A stretch of DNA of 64,000 nt, taken from the NCBI GenBank assembly GCA_008828725.1, contig MEHQ01004496.1:95523-159522 (forward strand), given 5' to 3'. How positions within the stretch are numbered: the stretch's first letter is position 1; every line of letters begins with the position of its first letter. The notes beneath the pieces were generated by a model, which was not told the DNA's origin, made no database searches, and saw only the letters and a program-made list of their open reading frames with translations. This document shows positions 49,331 to 60,979 of this stretch, one piece after another. Origin of the DNA: Saccharina japonica (Eukaryota; Sar; Phaeophyceae; Laminariales; Laminariaceae). A program made the position numbers and the translations under genes.

Positions 49331-50339
49331 TCGGAAATATGTACTACGTTACCTTACTCCCAGGTACTGCTGTGGTAACATCTGTGATGCTAGAGGCAAA
49401 AACTATCTGGAGCAATACATCGCCGACTGATTTTCGATTGAGTTTTATTTCAGACCCCTTGACCCCCCCTGTTTCCATGACCGTCCAGCCTGGCCGGTGG
49501 GTGTCGCGTGTTGTATACACAGGAACCTGGTACCTGCAGGGTATACTGGTTGGCACTAGTACGTAACGGTCGGATTGCACTACACACATGTACATACACC
49601 CTCAAGACCGCCATGGTGGCACGTACTTATTGTTCGTACTACTGTACTGCTGTATGATATGTACGGACCCGTACGAATTTCAACACGCGGAGAAGGGCGA
49701 CCAGAAATGGCGCATCAGAAAACTGCGGGCACGAAATGTCTTTCGCATACCACAGCACCCTGCATTATGGGTAGCACCAGTTTTTACGGCAGCAGTGCGC
49801 AGTCCTATGGAGCATACTCGTAGGGCAGACATTTCCCCTCTGGCAAGTACGTATCATAGGGCAGCGATCACTCACGTAAAGGGTGACTGCTGCTGCTGCT
49901 GCTGCTGCTGTGGATTCTCAATTGTGTACGTACTGGTCTCCTGAGAAATGCCGTGCTGATTTCGCCCCGTTTTTCACAGGTGCCCTCCAGTAGCACAGCC
50001 AATCACTACTCGTACTGCAGCAGTTGTTGTGTCGTCCTGTGCGTTTCGTCCTGATTCGGGTGTGGTGTGCACGCTGGCTGCACCAAGCACCACAAGCCAA
50101 CGCACCCTCTTGCAAGTCAAGTGGAGAGCAAAGATGGAGAGATCTTCCAGCGGTACGACACATGATGAAAAACAAAAAAATGACTTCAGAATAGAATAGG
50201 ACGCGTCTCCCCTTATGAAGAACGCCACCACAGATGCAATAAAACCGATTTTCGTTTTCGTTCTCATGCTCTCTCAGCAGGAGGAGATACGAGTACGTAC
50301 GCGTACGTAGCACACAGCAGCAGTCGCCTGCCTCTCACG

Positions 50340-53300
50340 ATGGCACTGATTGCCAGGCAAACCCCACCCTCCTTGGTCCTTCTTCTGACAGTGTTTCTCC
50401 GGACGTCCTGGGCGTTCATCGGCCAAGTGCCGCGAACATGTTTACCTGCTGAATCTCGTCGTACGCAAGGCAGCACAACAGTTTTCATGAGTGCCGGTCC
50501 AGCAGCAGAGCAGGAGGTGAGTGTCTGAGGATTGAGGATATGCACAGCTGCACATCACAAGGGATGGAGGAGTTGCTGGGGTCGCTGTCGAACCCCGTGG
50601 GTGATTAAGTGGCGGTAGCTGAGACATTGGCCTTGCAACTGGGCTTGTAGTCTATGTGAAAAATGCGGCGGAACTTGCAGCTTTCCTTTTTCCCCACGGA
50701 TACGTACGTATCAAATTGCCCTGTGTCCTGTGTTACGTACCCAGCTGGGGTACGAAGAACACATACCGGTACACGTCAGCACAGAGTAGTCGACATCGCC
50801 TGATAGTGAATCTTCCCGGGGTGTGTGTGTTCTTCGCACTAAACCGTCCTTTCTACCCGTCGACATCCGGCACACCCAGTGTCCGTGCCGATTCTTCCAA
50901 GGGTACGCTCGGTAAAAGTCGGGACGGGAACGGTACGGTACGGGAACGGGAAACCCCGTGATATGTCGTTCCCGTCCGGTACCGTCGTTCGTTTCTGTTC
51001 CCGAGCTCTATCATCCCGCGGTAAGGTGTCGCAGGTCGTGGTCCCGTTCCCGACTGTTTCCCATCCCACTGTCTTCCCAGTCCCGGCTATTCCCATCCCG
51101 CTGTTTGCCCAGTCCCGACTATTCCCATCTCACTGCTGTCTGTTCAGATACTCCCGTCCCATCCCGACTTGGGACAGAGCTTTTCCCATCCCGCATCGCA
51201 CTATTGGGGCAGATGTTCCCATTCCATTGCCGCCGGTTTTCTCGTTTTCCCATCGAATGACCATGGATGCGACTGGATTACAACTTTTTGGATGCAACAG
51301 TAGTAGTACGACCAACATAAAAGTAGATACAAATACGTACAGCACTAGGAGTAGACTGGAAACTGCAGATATTCGAATACGGTTTGTTTTTATCTTTTCT
51401 TCCTATGTTTCCCTCTCGTTTTTTTGCACTTTAAATACAAAGTTACACTTTAACTTTGTATCGGCCTTACACCCCTGTGTCTATTGAAATACAAATATAA
51501 AAAAGCCGTCGTACATTTGTAACGAATTGCTATATACAAAGCAACCAAAGACACACCACACACCCGGTGCAAAACACAACATCGTGGAGGAGGTGGATGG
51601 TGCCGGCGGCGCCTCAAGCAGACCCGAAGTAAGCAACCCCAGTTCCTGCACATCACAAGTCGGAAGTAAAACCAGACTAATCTTTCCAAGCCACAACATC
51701 CCGATCGGGCCGAGTCTTTCCAAGCACAGCAGTAGTATCCAAGCCGGCCGAATCAACCTATAGTTTTACCAAACACAGCATCCCAGCAGTGATCACTGCT
51801 ACAGGATTAAGTTTCGGGACAGGATTAGGTTTCGGGACAGGGTTAGAGATCGGCTTTAGGCGCCGAGCACACACCCGTAAATACTCACTATCAGCAGGTG
51901 TCCACGCCTCGTCAGTAGTGATGTTGGATTACGTAATTTCGTGCTACTATGGGAAAACATTGGGTCCTTATGTCTGTCGTTTTCAGCGATCTCGGCAGCC
52001 CAGAAACTAGAACCATCTATTAGGACCACGAAATCATCGTTTTTCTTCTTCTAAATCTCAGTTCCTTGGATAGCCCAGAAACCAGCGAAACCTTTCAGAA
52101 CTGGGCACACCACCAGCAACTGAGAGTTACTTGAATTTTGAGTGCAGTCCATCTGCCCAGTATCGTATATTAGTCACCCACGCCAAAACGTCACACCCAG
52201 GGCCAGCTGTACCTGCGGCCTACGGTGAGCTGTGCCTCCGGCCTACTGTATGCTGTACCTACGGCCTACGGCCCTTGTGTAAGACAGGGCTTCTCCCTCA
52301 CATGGAAGCAGCAGCAGCAGCAGCAGCAGTGGTAGCAGGAGCGGCGGCGGCGGCAGCGACAGCAACACCAGCAGCAACAGCAGCAGTAGTAGCAGCAACA
52401 GCAGCAAGATAGCAGCAGCAGCAGCGGCAGTAGCAGCAGCAGCGATACGTAGCGATTCGACGTCGCTGACGATAACCCTCCAGTACTTGAATGCCGAAAC
52501 CGCATTCGCTCGCGGCGGCGCGATCGTTTGCGTTTGCTTCCTTTGACTAAAACAAGGCCGACCAATACAGTATAAAACCAGTTAAAAAAAATCGGAAGCC
52601 ACAATAGACGTCCCTTATATCTCATCCACATTTTTCTGGAGTCTAAGAACTAAAAAAGTAATCGCCAGAAATAAGGGCTCAAACGAAATCCCAAAATATT
52701 TGGTCTTAAGGCGGCCTTTTTTATTGTTTTGCTGTAAGCACAGTGATTGGCCGCCGCAGTTACCCTGACGCCCCAAAATGCCTGGTAGCACAAGCCATAC
52801 ATTTCTGTAGGAAGCCCTGCATTTTTTCTCTCCTCTGGACACCATAGATTTGGACTCCGAGCTTGCGCTGCCTGCGGCCCTGCGATCTGCTGCTACAATG
52901 TCGCTGACGTCGTGGATAGCCAATAAGTCGAAGCACCAAGGTGTCCGCGAGAAATTCGACTGGTTCCTCGACATCACCCCCCTAGACAAGGAGGCGTTCA
53001 CAACAATTGGCACAAAAAATGAAAACCTCTCGTTCCCATGGATGATATTGGGTACGAAGAGTCGGCCGGCCTCTGTTGTTTTGGTGTCGTGCTGTCGGAG
53101 GCTTCCAGCGCAGCCGCCGGGGCGCTATACAGCACGAACCAAAATAATTATCTAAATTCAGATAAATTAAGAAAAAAAAAAAAAATGGGTTTTTTGCACA
53201 TTTTAGTATGTGCGCTTCGATCGTAAGCGGGAGACGTTTTTTTTAACGTCCCTCTGTTTTTGCGGAAATACGCGAAATAAGTCCACATGTCGCTTTTGGA

Positions 53301-56300
53301 CGTGATACGCGGAAGCACGAAGCATTTTAGCCGAAATCCGACATCACCGACTAATTAATCTGTTCCTGGTATTCCCTATTGGATATTCCTGTACCGGGCT
53401 GGTGTCCTGCCGATGACGCCAAATGTAGTGGATAACCAGGGTAGGGACACAGAGTAACCCTTGCCAGGTTTGCCTATTGAACAGATATTTGTTGGTACTC
53501 ACGTGTGTGTTGCTTCCTTAGATATAGAAGAAGAGCAGCTTTATTTAGCCATTATAGCGCGATGACAGACTGACGGCGAGAAATGTAGTTTGCGGTTTGC
53601 CTCGCCGCGAAACTCCTGGTTTCCCATCTGAGATACGCCTCCCAAGTACTACAAATACGATCCTAATACCTGTAACCAGGTAATTACCGTCCTTTCCACA
53701 TCGTTCAAAGCGGTGGATACTATTACGCGGGTGCCAGGAGGTGTATCATAACATGTACAAGGTTCCCCTCCGGGACGTGCCTAGGGGAGTGGCGCAAGGA
53801 CAAATCGAAAATCTACTATTAATACAAAAACATGCGATATTGTATCATACGCATAGTATCATATTGCATACTGGTAGTACATAAGTACGACGTTATGAAA
53901 TATCTGCGTAGTACTATACATAAAATCAGACGTTTAAAAAACTGTACCTGCATTTTTGAGGATAAAACATACTCGGAAATATGATGGAACCATTAATATT
54001 GACTCGACCGTTAGAGATTTGTTAAGGATCCCGCCAAAAGTTGTATTATATTAAAATTTGTCAATATTTTATTGTTGTGGCGCTCAAGGTCAGGATACCG
54101 CACACGCACGCACGCGTGACATATGGGACACAGCAGTTCTCGTACAACAGTAGTGGTGGGATAGTATTTGCAGAAGAAGTAGAAAAGGATGCACCGAAGA
54201 AGGGGCTGAAACTCTCGACCAAACCTGCCTACGTAAAAAAATCCACTTGGTTTTTGTTTGCTGTCTGTCTTATATATGTGGGGTCTGGGTTATATTATAC
54301 GCACAAATAATACAAAAAAAAACAAAAAAAAAATGCATCGCTATGAGGATCGAACTCAAGCCTTCACATTCAAAATCGGACATGGTGACCATTTGACTAT
54401 ATGACCGAAAATGATTTGCCCAAATACCGGTACAGTATTATTTGTCGCGACTCGCGCCAGGCGCACGACACATACATCATGCAAGCACAGGCAGGCAGCA
54501 GACAGCAGCGCACAAGAGAGAGAGAGGTGTGGTGTGATTGCTGATGACGGATGTGCAAGCCCCCGATGAAGCAACCACTAACAGCTACAGCAGTACCCGG
54601 CGAACCTGCCACAGGAACGCCTGCTGCTGCTTGTGCTTCTAGGCGGGGCTGTGACCTCGTTTGTGTTCGTTGCGTGTTGTCTGATGTCTCGTAGATTTCT
54701 GGGGTGAGCTTCAGTATACTCCAAGATCCTACTCGTATGATATTGGATTAAAGAGGCCATTACATTTCCGGCTAGCGTGAGCGTGAGTCAGTCGCACACA
54801 TCAGGACAACTGAAAGAGGTAGATGGTGGATTACGGGGCAGGCTCCGATAGACACAGCTAAGCCACAGCAGAACAGCGCAGATGGGTGTGTCACCCACGC
54901 ACGGTGTTACCTGCTGGTGTTTATTAGGCAGAGTTGTAACGTTGTGCTCTCTGCACATGTTGTGTTGCCTATCTGTGTCTGGGCTCTCCTGTGTGCTCAT
55001 GATCAGCCCGTGAAAGCAGGGCAAACAACAGGACATTACGGTATTATTTACTGGCACGTACGTACGAAACACGGCCTCATGCAGAAACCCCGGGAAATCG
55101 GCTTATCCACTCCCGCGGGAAAAAAAACTTCGAGCGCCCGCCACGCGAGCCACAGAGCTCGGATCGAGCCCAAACCTCGACCAATGTGTCCGGGCGGGCT
55201 TGCTGTGTCGGAGCACTTAGCGTTTTGTCGAAAAGTGCTCGTACGAAGAGAAAAGTTGCGAAAAGTGCGAAAATTTCACAAACATAACTATACATATAAT
55301 AGCAAATATTAGGTACAGTGTCGCGATCTCGTGATCTCTGGGCTATGCTGGAGTGGGTATTATTCCTACTGCTAAACAATATTATGAATGCGTCAGCTGT
55401 GAGTTCGACCGATTGAATAGTAGATACTCAACTTTGCGAGCTGCGTAGAATGCTTGTTCTAGTGTTGTAGTTTTCGTATTCAGAGTACTCTTGCGGATCG
55501 TATCATACCCAAGGGGGGCTTCGCCACGGTAGGCTGACGCCCACCTTGGCTCCGCGCATGCCCGTAGCCACCGAGGATGTAGGTAGGAAAATCGAGGCCG
55601 TAAATGCGACAGCGTACTGCCAAGAGGTACATAAAAAAAAAACGCGTTTGAGTGAAGAGGAAGACAACACTGGAACCAGATTTGATGAACCAGCGACAAA
55701 CGAAAGGTCCGCGCCTCTGCCCATTGCGACCGAGGATGATGGAGAAAAATGGAGGCCGTAAAATGCGACAATACTGCCAAGGGGTATATACATTTCAATA
55801 CAAAAGTATTGTTGGAGTGAAGCGAAATGACACACTGGAGTCAGATTCAATGAACCAGCAACAAATAAAATCTTGCCATTCGGCACACTTTTTTCCACCT
55901 GACACAATGTGTCAATCAATATAAAAAAAAATACTCAGAGTTGGCTGCGAAGTACGCGAAAGCGACTCTCCAAATGTTTCCAATGTTCCCATCAAGTGTC
56001 GCTCTCATGTTGTTATGTTGCCGTCTACTTTGTGCCGTTGCTACCTTCATACAGGCACTTTGTTCGTACAACATCAGCGACATCACTATTGATGCTATAT
56101 AAACTTTAAAACTATGTAGTACGTCCGTATTCCTACATCATACCTGCCTGCATGATACGATGTGCGTAAGAGCCTCTGTATTGATATGAAATGTTGTATA
56201 TATCCTGAGCAGGCTGTACGTCACATAAATCAGGGCGAAACATCAGAGCAAATGAATCCGTAGAAGCTTCCACAGCCTTCCAATGCCCTCCACGAAATCC

Positions 56301-56535
56301 GGCACGCCAGCGCCATCGCCTATATACGGTACTTCCCCCCAACACCATTGCTGCCACCCCTCTTTGAGCAGGCGCGAGGTCTGAAACAGACCATTCTTGA
56401 GCAGGCCGCAGGCACGTCCAACGGATTGAAGGCCACCGAGGAGCAGCGCAAAGCTATAGCCGACGCGGTTAACGGCCTCGTGTCTCTAAACCCGACCAAG
56501 GATGTTGCAACCTCCGAGCTAGCCACAGGTGTGGG

Positions 56536-56575
<40 letters not shown>

Positions 56576-58050
56576 GTACTCATGTCATGCATGGCCGTAG
56601 TCGTATGACCATAGACCCTCGCATCCCTACAAAGCCGGGACGGAGCACGTCGGGTTTTCACCGATCAGGCAGACATTGCTCGGGGGGGGGGTGTACCGGT
56701 ACCCATGTCATGCATGGCCGTAGTCGTATGGCCATAGACTCGGGGGGGGGGGAGGGAAGAGACGCTGTATTGATGCTCTCAATCAACGTGTGTTTGCTAT
56801 CTCTTCACACCCCGGACAGATTGGATAGATCATTCCCAATTGACAGTCTAGATTGTTCAGGGAAGATGATCTGTATGATCTGTATGATCTGTAAGATCTA
56901 GCTCACATTGCCAGGTGGGAGCCATAAAATCTGCATGATCTATGCTAGGACATGTGCCCTGGGTGACATCTGTACTGTCGGGGGAGCCATGTAATCTGCA
57001 TGATCTATGATAGGACATGTGTCCTGGGTTAGATCTGTACTATACAGATCCTGCACAGCACCTCAGAACGGCAAGTTCGGATATACATGATCTGTCTGTA
57101 GATGGTCTATCTGTGGGTGATCTGTTTGACGTGTGCAATCTTGTTATAACCCCTTCAGAACTGCTATCGTTTTTTTTTACGGATTTAGTGCGTGGATTTA
57201 GTGCGCGGTAATGTTTGCGGTAGTGAAATGGGTAAGGGGGCAAGAGGCTGCATATGCTCTCAATACACGTTTTACACCTGGGACAGATGATATAGACCAT
57301 TTCCAGTGCATGGTCTAGATATTTCAAGGAAGATACATCCCTGATCTGTATGATCTGTATGATCTGTATGATCTGCATGATCTGTATGATCTGTATGATC
57401 TGTATGATGTGTATGATGTGTATGATCTGCATAATCTGTATGATCTGTATGATCTGTATGATCTGCATGATCCGTATGATCTGCATGATCTGTATGATCT
57501 GTATGATATGTATGATCTGTATGATCTGTATGATCTAGCTCATGTGGCCAGGTGGAAGCCGTATAACCTGCATGATCTAGAAGATGTTTCACTTGATTCT
57601 AGTATAGGAGCTATCTACCTCGCCCAAACACTGCCTTTGAGAAAAAGTTAAAGTCTAGCCCAATGAACAACCCCATACGAGCCTACTAGAATCGCCTAAA
57701 CCTAACTATACGGTAAAAAAAAAATGGTGCTCCCACGACAAAGGCAGGCCTTAGAAGGCATGTGCCTTATTCGGTAGCTCCCGTCGGTCGTACATATGTT
57801 TTTGCCGACATGTGCTGCCCCCATTGAAACTCCCGTCCCACATGACATGGTATAAACCCCCGCAGGGATGTGGGATCTCCTGTATACGACCACCCCGGGC
57901 GCTTCAGGGGGGAAGCTTGGGCCGTTCATAGGGGATGTCCAGCAAGAGGTCGATATTGCGGAGGGCCTGTACGTGAACTACGTCAGGCTGGGACCTCTAA
58001 CGGGCAAGCTGGACGCGACCTGGGAAGTGATTAACAAGCAGCAGTGGAAG
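50340..58050 (+). CDS. plastid-lipid-associated protein (PAP/fibrillin), 3' end unresolved
   Basis: Three exons join in frame: 50,340-50,516 (from ATG), 56,372-56,528 and 57,866-58,050. The junctions are phase 0 and phase 1 with GT-AG ends. The first exon is a bipartite plastid leader: a hydrophobic signal SLVLLLTVFLRTSWAF followed by an Arg/Ser-rich transit part, with Phe after the cleavage region as in secondary red plastids. The later exons carry the PAP/fibrillin core: GTSNGLKATEEQRKAI, LVSLNPTKDVATSEL, MWDLLYTTTPGASGGKLGPF and DVQQEVDIAEGLYVNYV. Fibrillins bind lipids and quinones in plastoglobules and thylakoids. The usual second half of the domain was not found; either another exon follows the weak donor at 58,051 (GTACTG), or the protein ends six bases later at TAG. 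The first intron is 5.9 kb; repeats B and E fill the second. Confidence 0.8.
50880..51260 (+). repeat. degenerate CCCGTCCC/TTCCCATCCC minisatellite
   Basis: Variants of TTCCCATCCC, CAGTCCCGACTATTCCCATC and GGGACGGGAACGG recur. The first 80 bp are purine-rich and the rest pyrimidine-rich, so the two parts could pair. Confidence 0.7.
52200..52440 (+). repeat. short tandem repeat followed by CAG/CAA/GTA tracts
   Basis: Three copies of a 22-24-bp unit (CTGTACCTGCGGCCTACGG, CTGTGCCTCCGGCCTACTG, CTGTACCTACGGCCTACGG) precede about 140 bp of interrupted CAG, CAA and GTAG triplets from 52,307. Confidence 0.75.
52850..53160 (+). other. unassigned coding-like segment inside the PAP intron
   Basis: A plus-strand frame contains MSLTSWIANKSKHQGVREKF and DWFLDITPLDKEAFTTIG. 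After FPW a one-base shift at CCATGGATG opens MDDIGYEESAGLCCFGVVLS, which runs to an A-rich tract. The composition is protein-like, but no family or splice partner is recognised. It may be a decayed inserted gene. Confidence 0.25.
54345..54420 (-). other. tRNA-like sequence (possible SINE head)
   Basis: Reading the minus strand, TAGTCAAATGG fits an A-box and GAGTTCGATCC fits a B-box. A T-arm (TGAG/CTCA around TTCGATC) and an anticodon stem (CATGT/ATGTG) form. The anticodon loop is too long (10 nt) and the acceptor stem does not pair. It is better explained as a tRNA-derived element than a working tRNA. Confidence 0.35.
55559..55880 (+). repeat. two-copy diverged direct repeat, about 160-bp unit
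   Basis: Both copies contain GCCACCGAGGATG/GCGACCGAGGATG, GAGGCCGTAAA, ACTGCCAAG, GGAGTGAAG/TGAGTGAAG and GATGAACCAGC/AATGAACCAGC in the same order. No frame is kept between copies. Confidence 0.7.
56537..56752 (+). repeat. poly-G bounded repeat (family B), two partial copies in the PAP intron
   Basis: A 38-G run (56,537-56,574) begins 8 bp after the donor of PAP exon 2. It is followed by the first 100 bp of the family B unit, then another G run and a second shorter copy from 56,695, ending in a third G run near 56,740. Confidence 0.75.
56755..57130 (+). repeat. GATCTGTAT-core repeat family E, copy 2
   Basis: The flank order CTCTCAATC, ACAGATTGGATAGATCATTC, then a short core of three GATCTGTAT units, then GATCTAGCTCACATTGCCAG, ATCTGCATGATCTATG and CAGATCCTGCACAGC matches copies 1 and 3. 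Confidence 0.7.
57235..57640 (+). repeat. GATCTGTAT-core repeat family E, copy 3 with expanded core
   Basis: The same left flank (GCTCTCAATAC, GACAGATGATATAGACCATT) and right flank (GATCTAGCTCATGTGGCCAG) enclose about 195 bp of nonamer GATCTGTAT/GATCTGCAT units (57,342-57,536). Only the core length differs strongly between copies. Confidence 0.8.
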
Positions 58051-58157
58051 GTACTGTAGGTGATGGGGGGCGGGGGTCTAATGGTTGATGCTTGATGGTT
58101 GATGGGGTTCGACGTGGTTGCATCGGCTTAAACGTAGCGAAGATGCCGTTGCTGTTA

Positions 58158-58512
58158 CTTATGGTGGTGGGATGTTGGTGGTGATGGTGGTGGTGGTGGT
58201 TGGTGGTGGTGGTTGGTGGTGGTGATGTTGGTGGTGGTGATGTTGTTGTTGTTGGTGGTGGTGGTGGTGATGATGATGGTGATGGTGGTGGTGATGATGA
58301 TGGTGATGGTGATGGCGATGATGGTGGTGGTGATGTTGTTGGTGATGATGATGGTGATGGTGGTGATGATGGTGATGATGGTGATGGTGATGATGATGAT
58401 GGTGATGGTGGTGATGGTGGTGATGGTGATGATCATGATGATCATGATGATGACGATGATGGTGATGCTGATGACGATGATAATGATGATGGTGCTGATG
58501 ATGGTGATGATG

Positions 58513-58562
<50 letters not shown>

Positions 58563-58612
58563 GATGATGATGATAATGATGATGATGGTGATGATGATGA
58601 TGATGATGATGT
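58158..58612 (+). repeat. TGG/TGA trinucleotide satellite
   Basis: About 455 bp of (TGG/TGA/TGT)n, shifting from TGG-rich to TGA-rich along its length. All six frames stay open, giving spurious Asp/Gly/Val/Met/His-rich open frames. Confidence 0.9.
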
Positions 58613-58803
58613 TTATTTGGTTGTCACGTTACTCCCGGCTCGCTGAAACCTATGCCTCGTGGTAACATGAACAGGCTACGTACGACGTTGAAGCGTTCCG
58701 GTGTACTGCACGCATATATACTCGTATTCTACTAGAGTTAGGTACTGGCGCTTCTTCGTCATTTTTTTGTGGTCCGTCACTTTTACTTCCGGGCTCGCAT
58801 CTT

Positions 58804-58908
58804 TTACGGGGGGACATAGTAAATAGGACCTATGGTGAACACAAAAACCCATATATTTACCTATTTTTACTAGCAACATTCGGTCCTATTTACTATGGTC
58901 CTCCGTAA
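58804..58908. mobile_element. 105-bp TA-flanked MITE, copy 1 (family F)
   Basis: TTACGGGGGGACATAGTAAA..GGACC at the left pairs with GGTCC..TTTACTATGGTCCTCC..GTAA at the right, about 27 bases with two mismatches. The ends sit on TA dinucleotides, as in Tc1/mariner or Stowaway-like elements. Confidence 0.75.
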
Positions 58909-59725
58909 TAGCACGAACACCTACCATATAAATTTCACAGTCGGTGACTCGCTGGAAAAACCATGGTCGCAGTTTTTTTTCCCTTCTCCCCCCCTGTACA
59001 CGCCTCGGGTTTTACCGCTCATATATAAATAACTAAATAGGGTTCAGCATTCCCGCTGTTGGTTGGCTTTACAATGTTAAATGTTTTTCTTGATAATACG
59101 CATGCTTGCTACGATAGTATTTTGTGGCCAATGTATTTGTCACTGGGACGGGAGCTACTCAACAGAGAAACGCCAACGTGGTTGGAACTCCATTCGAGTT
59201 TTACAATATTGTTCGTTATTCGTTATATACCTATTGCCAGGGGTCATAGAATTATAGGGTGTTGGGCGATATATAGTCCAATTTGGTTGGGTTATAAAAT
59301 ACTTGAAACCGAAAAAAACATGACGAGGAGCGGATTGGTTCAAACAGGTGTATGATACCCTGTCAGAAGTTGCCGCTCCGTTTGCTAACCGTACCCTGTC
59401 AGAAGTTGCCGCTCCGGTTGCTAACCAACCAACCAACCCACAGAGTCACCCAACCCAATAACACTTACTATTAGTGTAGGTAAAAAAAAACGTCGTTTTG
59501 GTCATTTTTTTCCCACGGCAATCATGTTTTCGTCGTTTGGCAATGCGCTTATATGTGTAAGAAACAGACTACAAGAAACCTAACCCAACCAAATTCTTCG
59601 CAGAAACACCCTATTAATAGTATTGATAGTCAGACCCCACGATGACCCAAAAACCGCACACCCCTCTATGGTTACCTGCCAGGTACGACGCAGGCTATCT
59701 TACGGTAGAGCTGCGCCGTGTTTTT

Positions 59726-59910
59726 TTGTTTCTGAGGGTAGTCGTTTGAGGATCTCCATACTATTAGCAAGTCACCCAAAAGCTGATTTTGGAGGAAACT
59801 AAACGTGCTATATACGTACCCGATGAAGATTCCCACGGCCTCACTATGCAAACAAAAAAAATGCTTCCAACACAAGAGTAAAGGACCGATCATTTTGTGG
59901 GTTAAGGAGC
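59726..59910 (+). repeat. dispersed repeat family D, copy 2
   Basis: It contains TTTCTGAGGGTAGTCG, CTGATTTTGGAGG, TACCCGATGAAG and ATTTTGTGGGTTAAGG in the same order as 21,958-22,135, with insertions between. Confidence 0.5.
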
Positions 59911-60354
59911 CCGATCATCTCAGATTTTTTTTCAGCCGAAAATTTCCTACCTCTACGTACCGTGGTTGGTTTTGATTATTGTATGTGCTCCCTCGCAATA
60001 TGGCGTGGGATTGCTCACACATATAGGACATACAAAACCCGTAAGTACGCGCGATCGAAGTATTACACCCAGCTACGAGTAGCAAAAATGTGAGTTTCGA
60101 CGAAATCCTCGATATCACAGCTTTGTTTTTTTTTTTAGTTTTTAGATATACATACATATATAGGACTGCGCTTTCATCGCTCCTCAAAGGCGGTGTTTGG
60201 ATGAGGCATAGAGGTCTCCCATACTATATTCGAGTGAGGAGCCACAGAAAAGTTAGGCCACTATCCCTGTGCCATACCACGAGGCGAAACCAATACCAGG
60301 TAGTTAGAGATATGGTGCCTTCGTTGGGTTGCGTATCGCTCATTCACGGGCTCG

Positions 60355-60652
60355 CGTAGATCTTGCCGCGCAGGCGAACTTCCTTAGACGTGCCCGCACT
60401 GAAAATAGATATTTCCCAAGCACACCGACCAGGTGGCACATCAACCAGACATACATGCCTCTCGTTAGGGTTAGGATTAGGGTTAGGCTTAGGGTTCCGG
60501 GTTGGGGTGGTGGCCGCCGTCAGCCGAAGCCAAAATAGGCTCACCGTCGGGAACGAAATCCTTACAGCTTCGTGACAAAACCCTACCTCATTAGAAACAG
60601 CGTCATCTTATGCGGGCACGTCTAAGAAGTTCGCCCGCGCGGGAAGATTTAC
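60355..60652. mobile_element. 298-bp element with about 42-bp inverted ends around a telomere-like tract
   Basis: GGCGAACTTCCTTAGACGTG at the left (60,373-60,392) is matched by CACGTCTAAGAAGTTCGCCC at the right, within a longer imperfect pairing from 60,355 to 60,652. The interior carries GTTAGGGTTAGGATTAGGGT, about six TTAGGG-type units (60,465-60,497), degenerate. Confidence 0.7.
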
Positions 60653-60979
60653 GGCAACTGCTCATTCACAGCGTGCGCCCGCCGGAGTAGCTTTCTATCG
60701 CCCCTACGAAGTATGTGTTGGAAACAGGTACACTCCCTGAGCTGCGTATCGATGGTCAGCCTACAGCCATGGGCCTTCTCAGTGTTGCTACGTATCCAAT
60801 CGACGGTCAGATCGAGCGGTGTAACTTGTACCGTGTGGTTTTTACAATATGTTTGTGGGCGTTACATTTTAGATGCACCGCGCGTCTTGATATTCAGGTG
60901 TCTCTTTACACCTTTATCTACTCGACCAATGTACATCGGATCGGTCATAAGTACACAGCCACATCCTAACAACATGTTA

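Larger units (their letters stand above)
48232..50339. other. spacer between divergent genes
   Basis: It contains the palindromic GAGTACTC-rich region at 48,620-49,330 and a tRNA-like TTCGAA arm near 48,350. Promoters of the DUF819 gene (leftward) and the PAP gene (rightward) must lie in or near it; no convincing TATA element was chosen. Confidence 0.4.
50517..56371 (+). other. 5.9-kb first intron of the PAP/fibrillin gene
   Basis: Bounded by GAG then GTGAGT and TTTGAGCAG then GCG, with matching phase. It holds a C/T-rich minisatellite (50,880-51,260), a CTGTACCTACGGCCTACGG-type repeat (52,200-52,270), CAG/CAA tracts (52,299-52,440), an unassigned coding-like segment (52,850-53,226), a tRNA-like element (54,345-54,420) and a two-copy repeat (55,559-55,880). 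An additional small exon could be hidden in it, but none is needed to keep the frame. Confidence 0.65.

Noticed and set aside
57350..57651. Tyr/Asp/Leu and Met/Ile/Cys repeat proteins
   Set aside because: They are translations of the GATCTGTAT nonamer core, which is open in all frames.
58155..58665. Asp/Gly-rich, Val/Met-rich and Ile/Thr-rich open frames
   Set aside because: They are translations of the TGG/TGA satellite.
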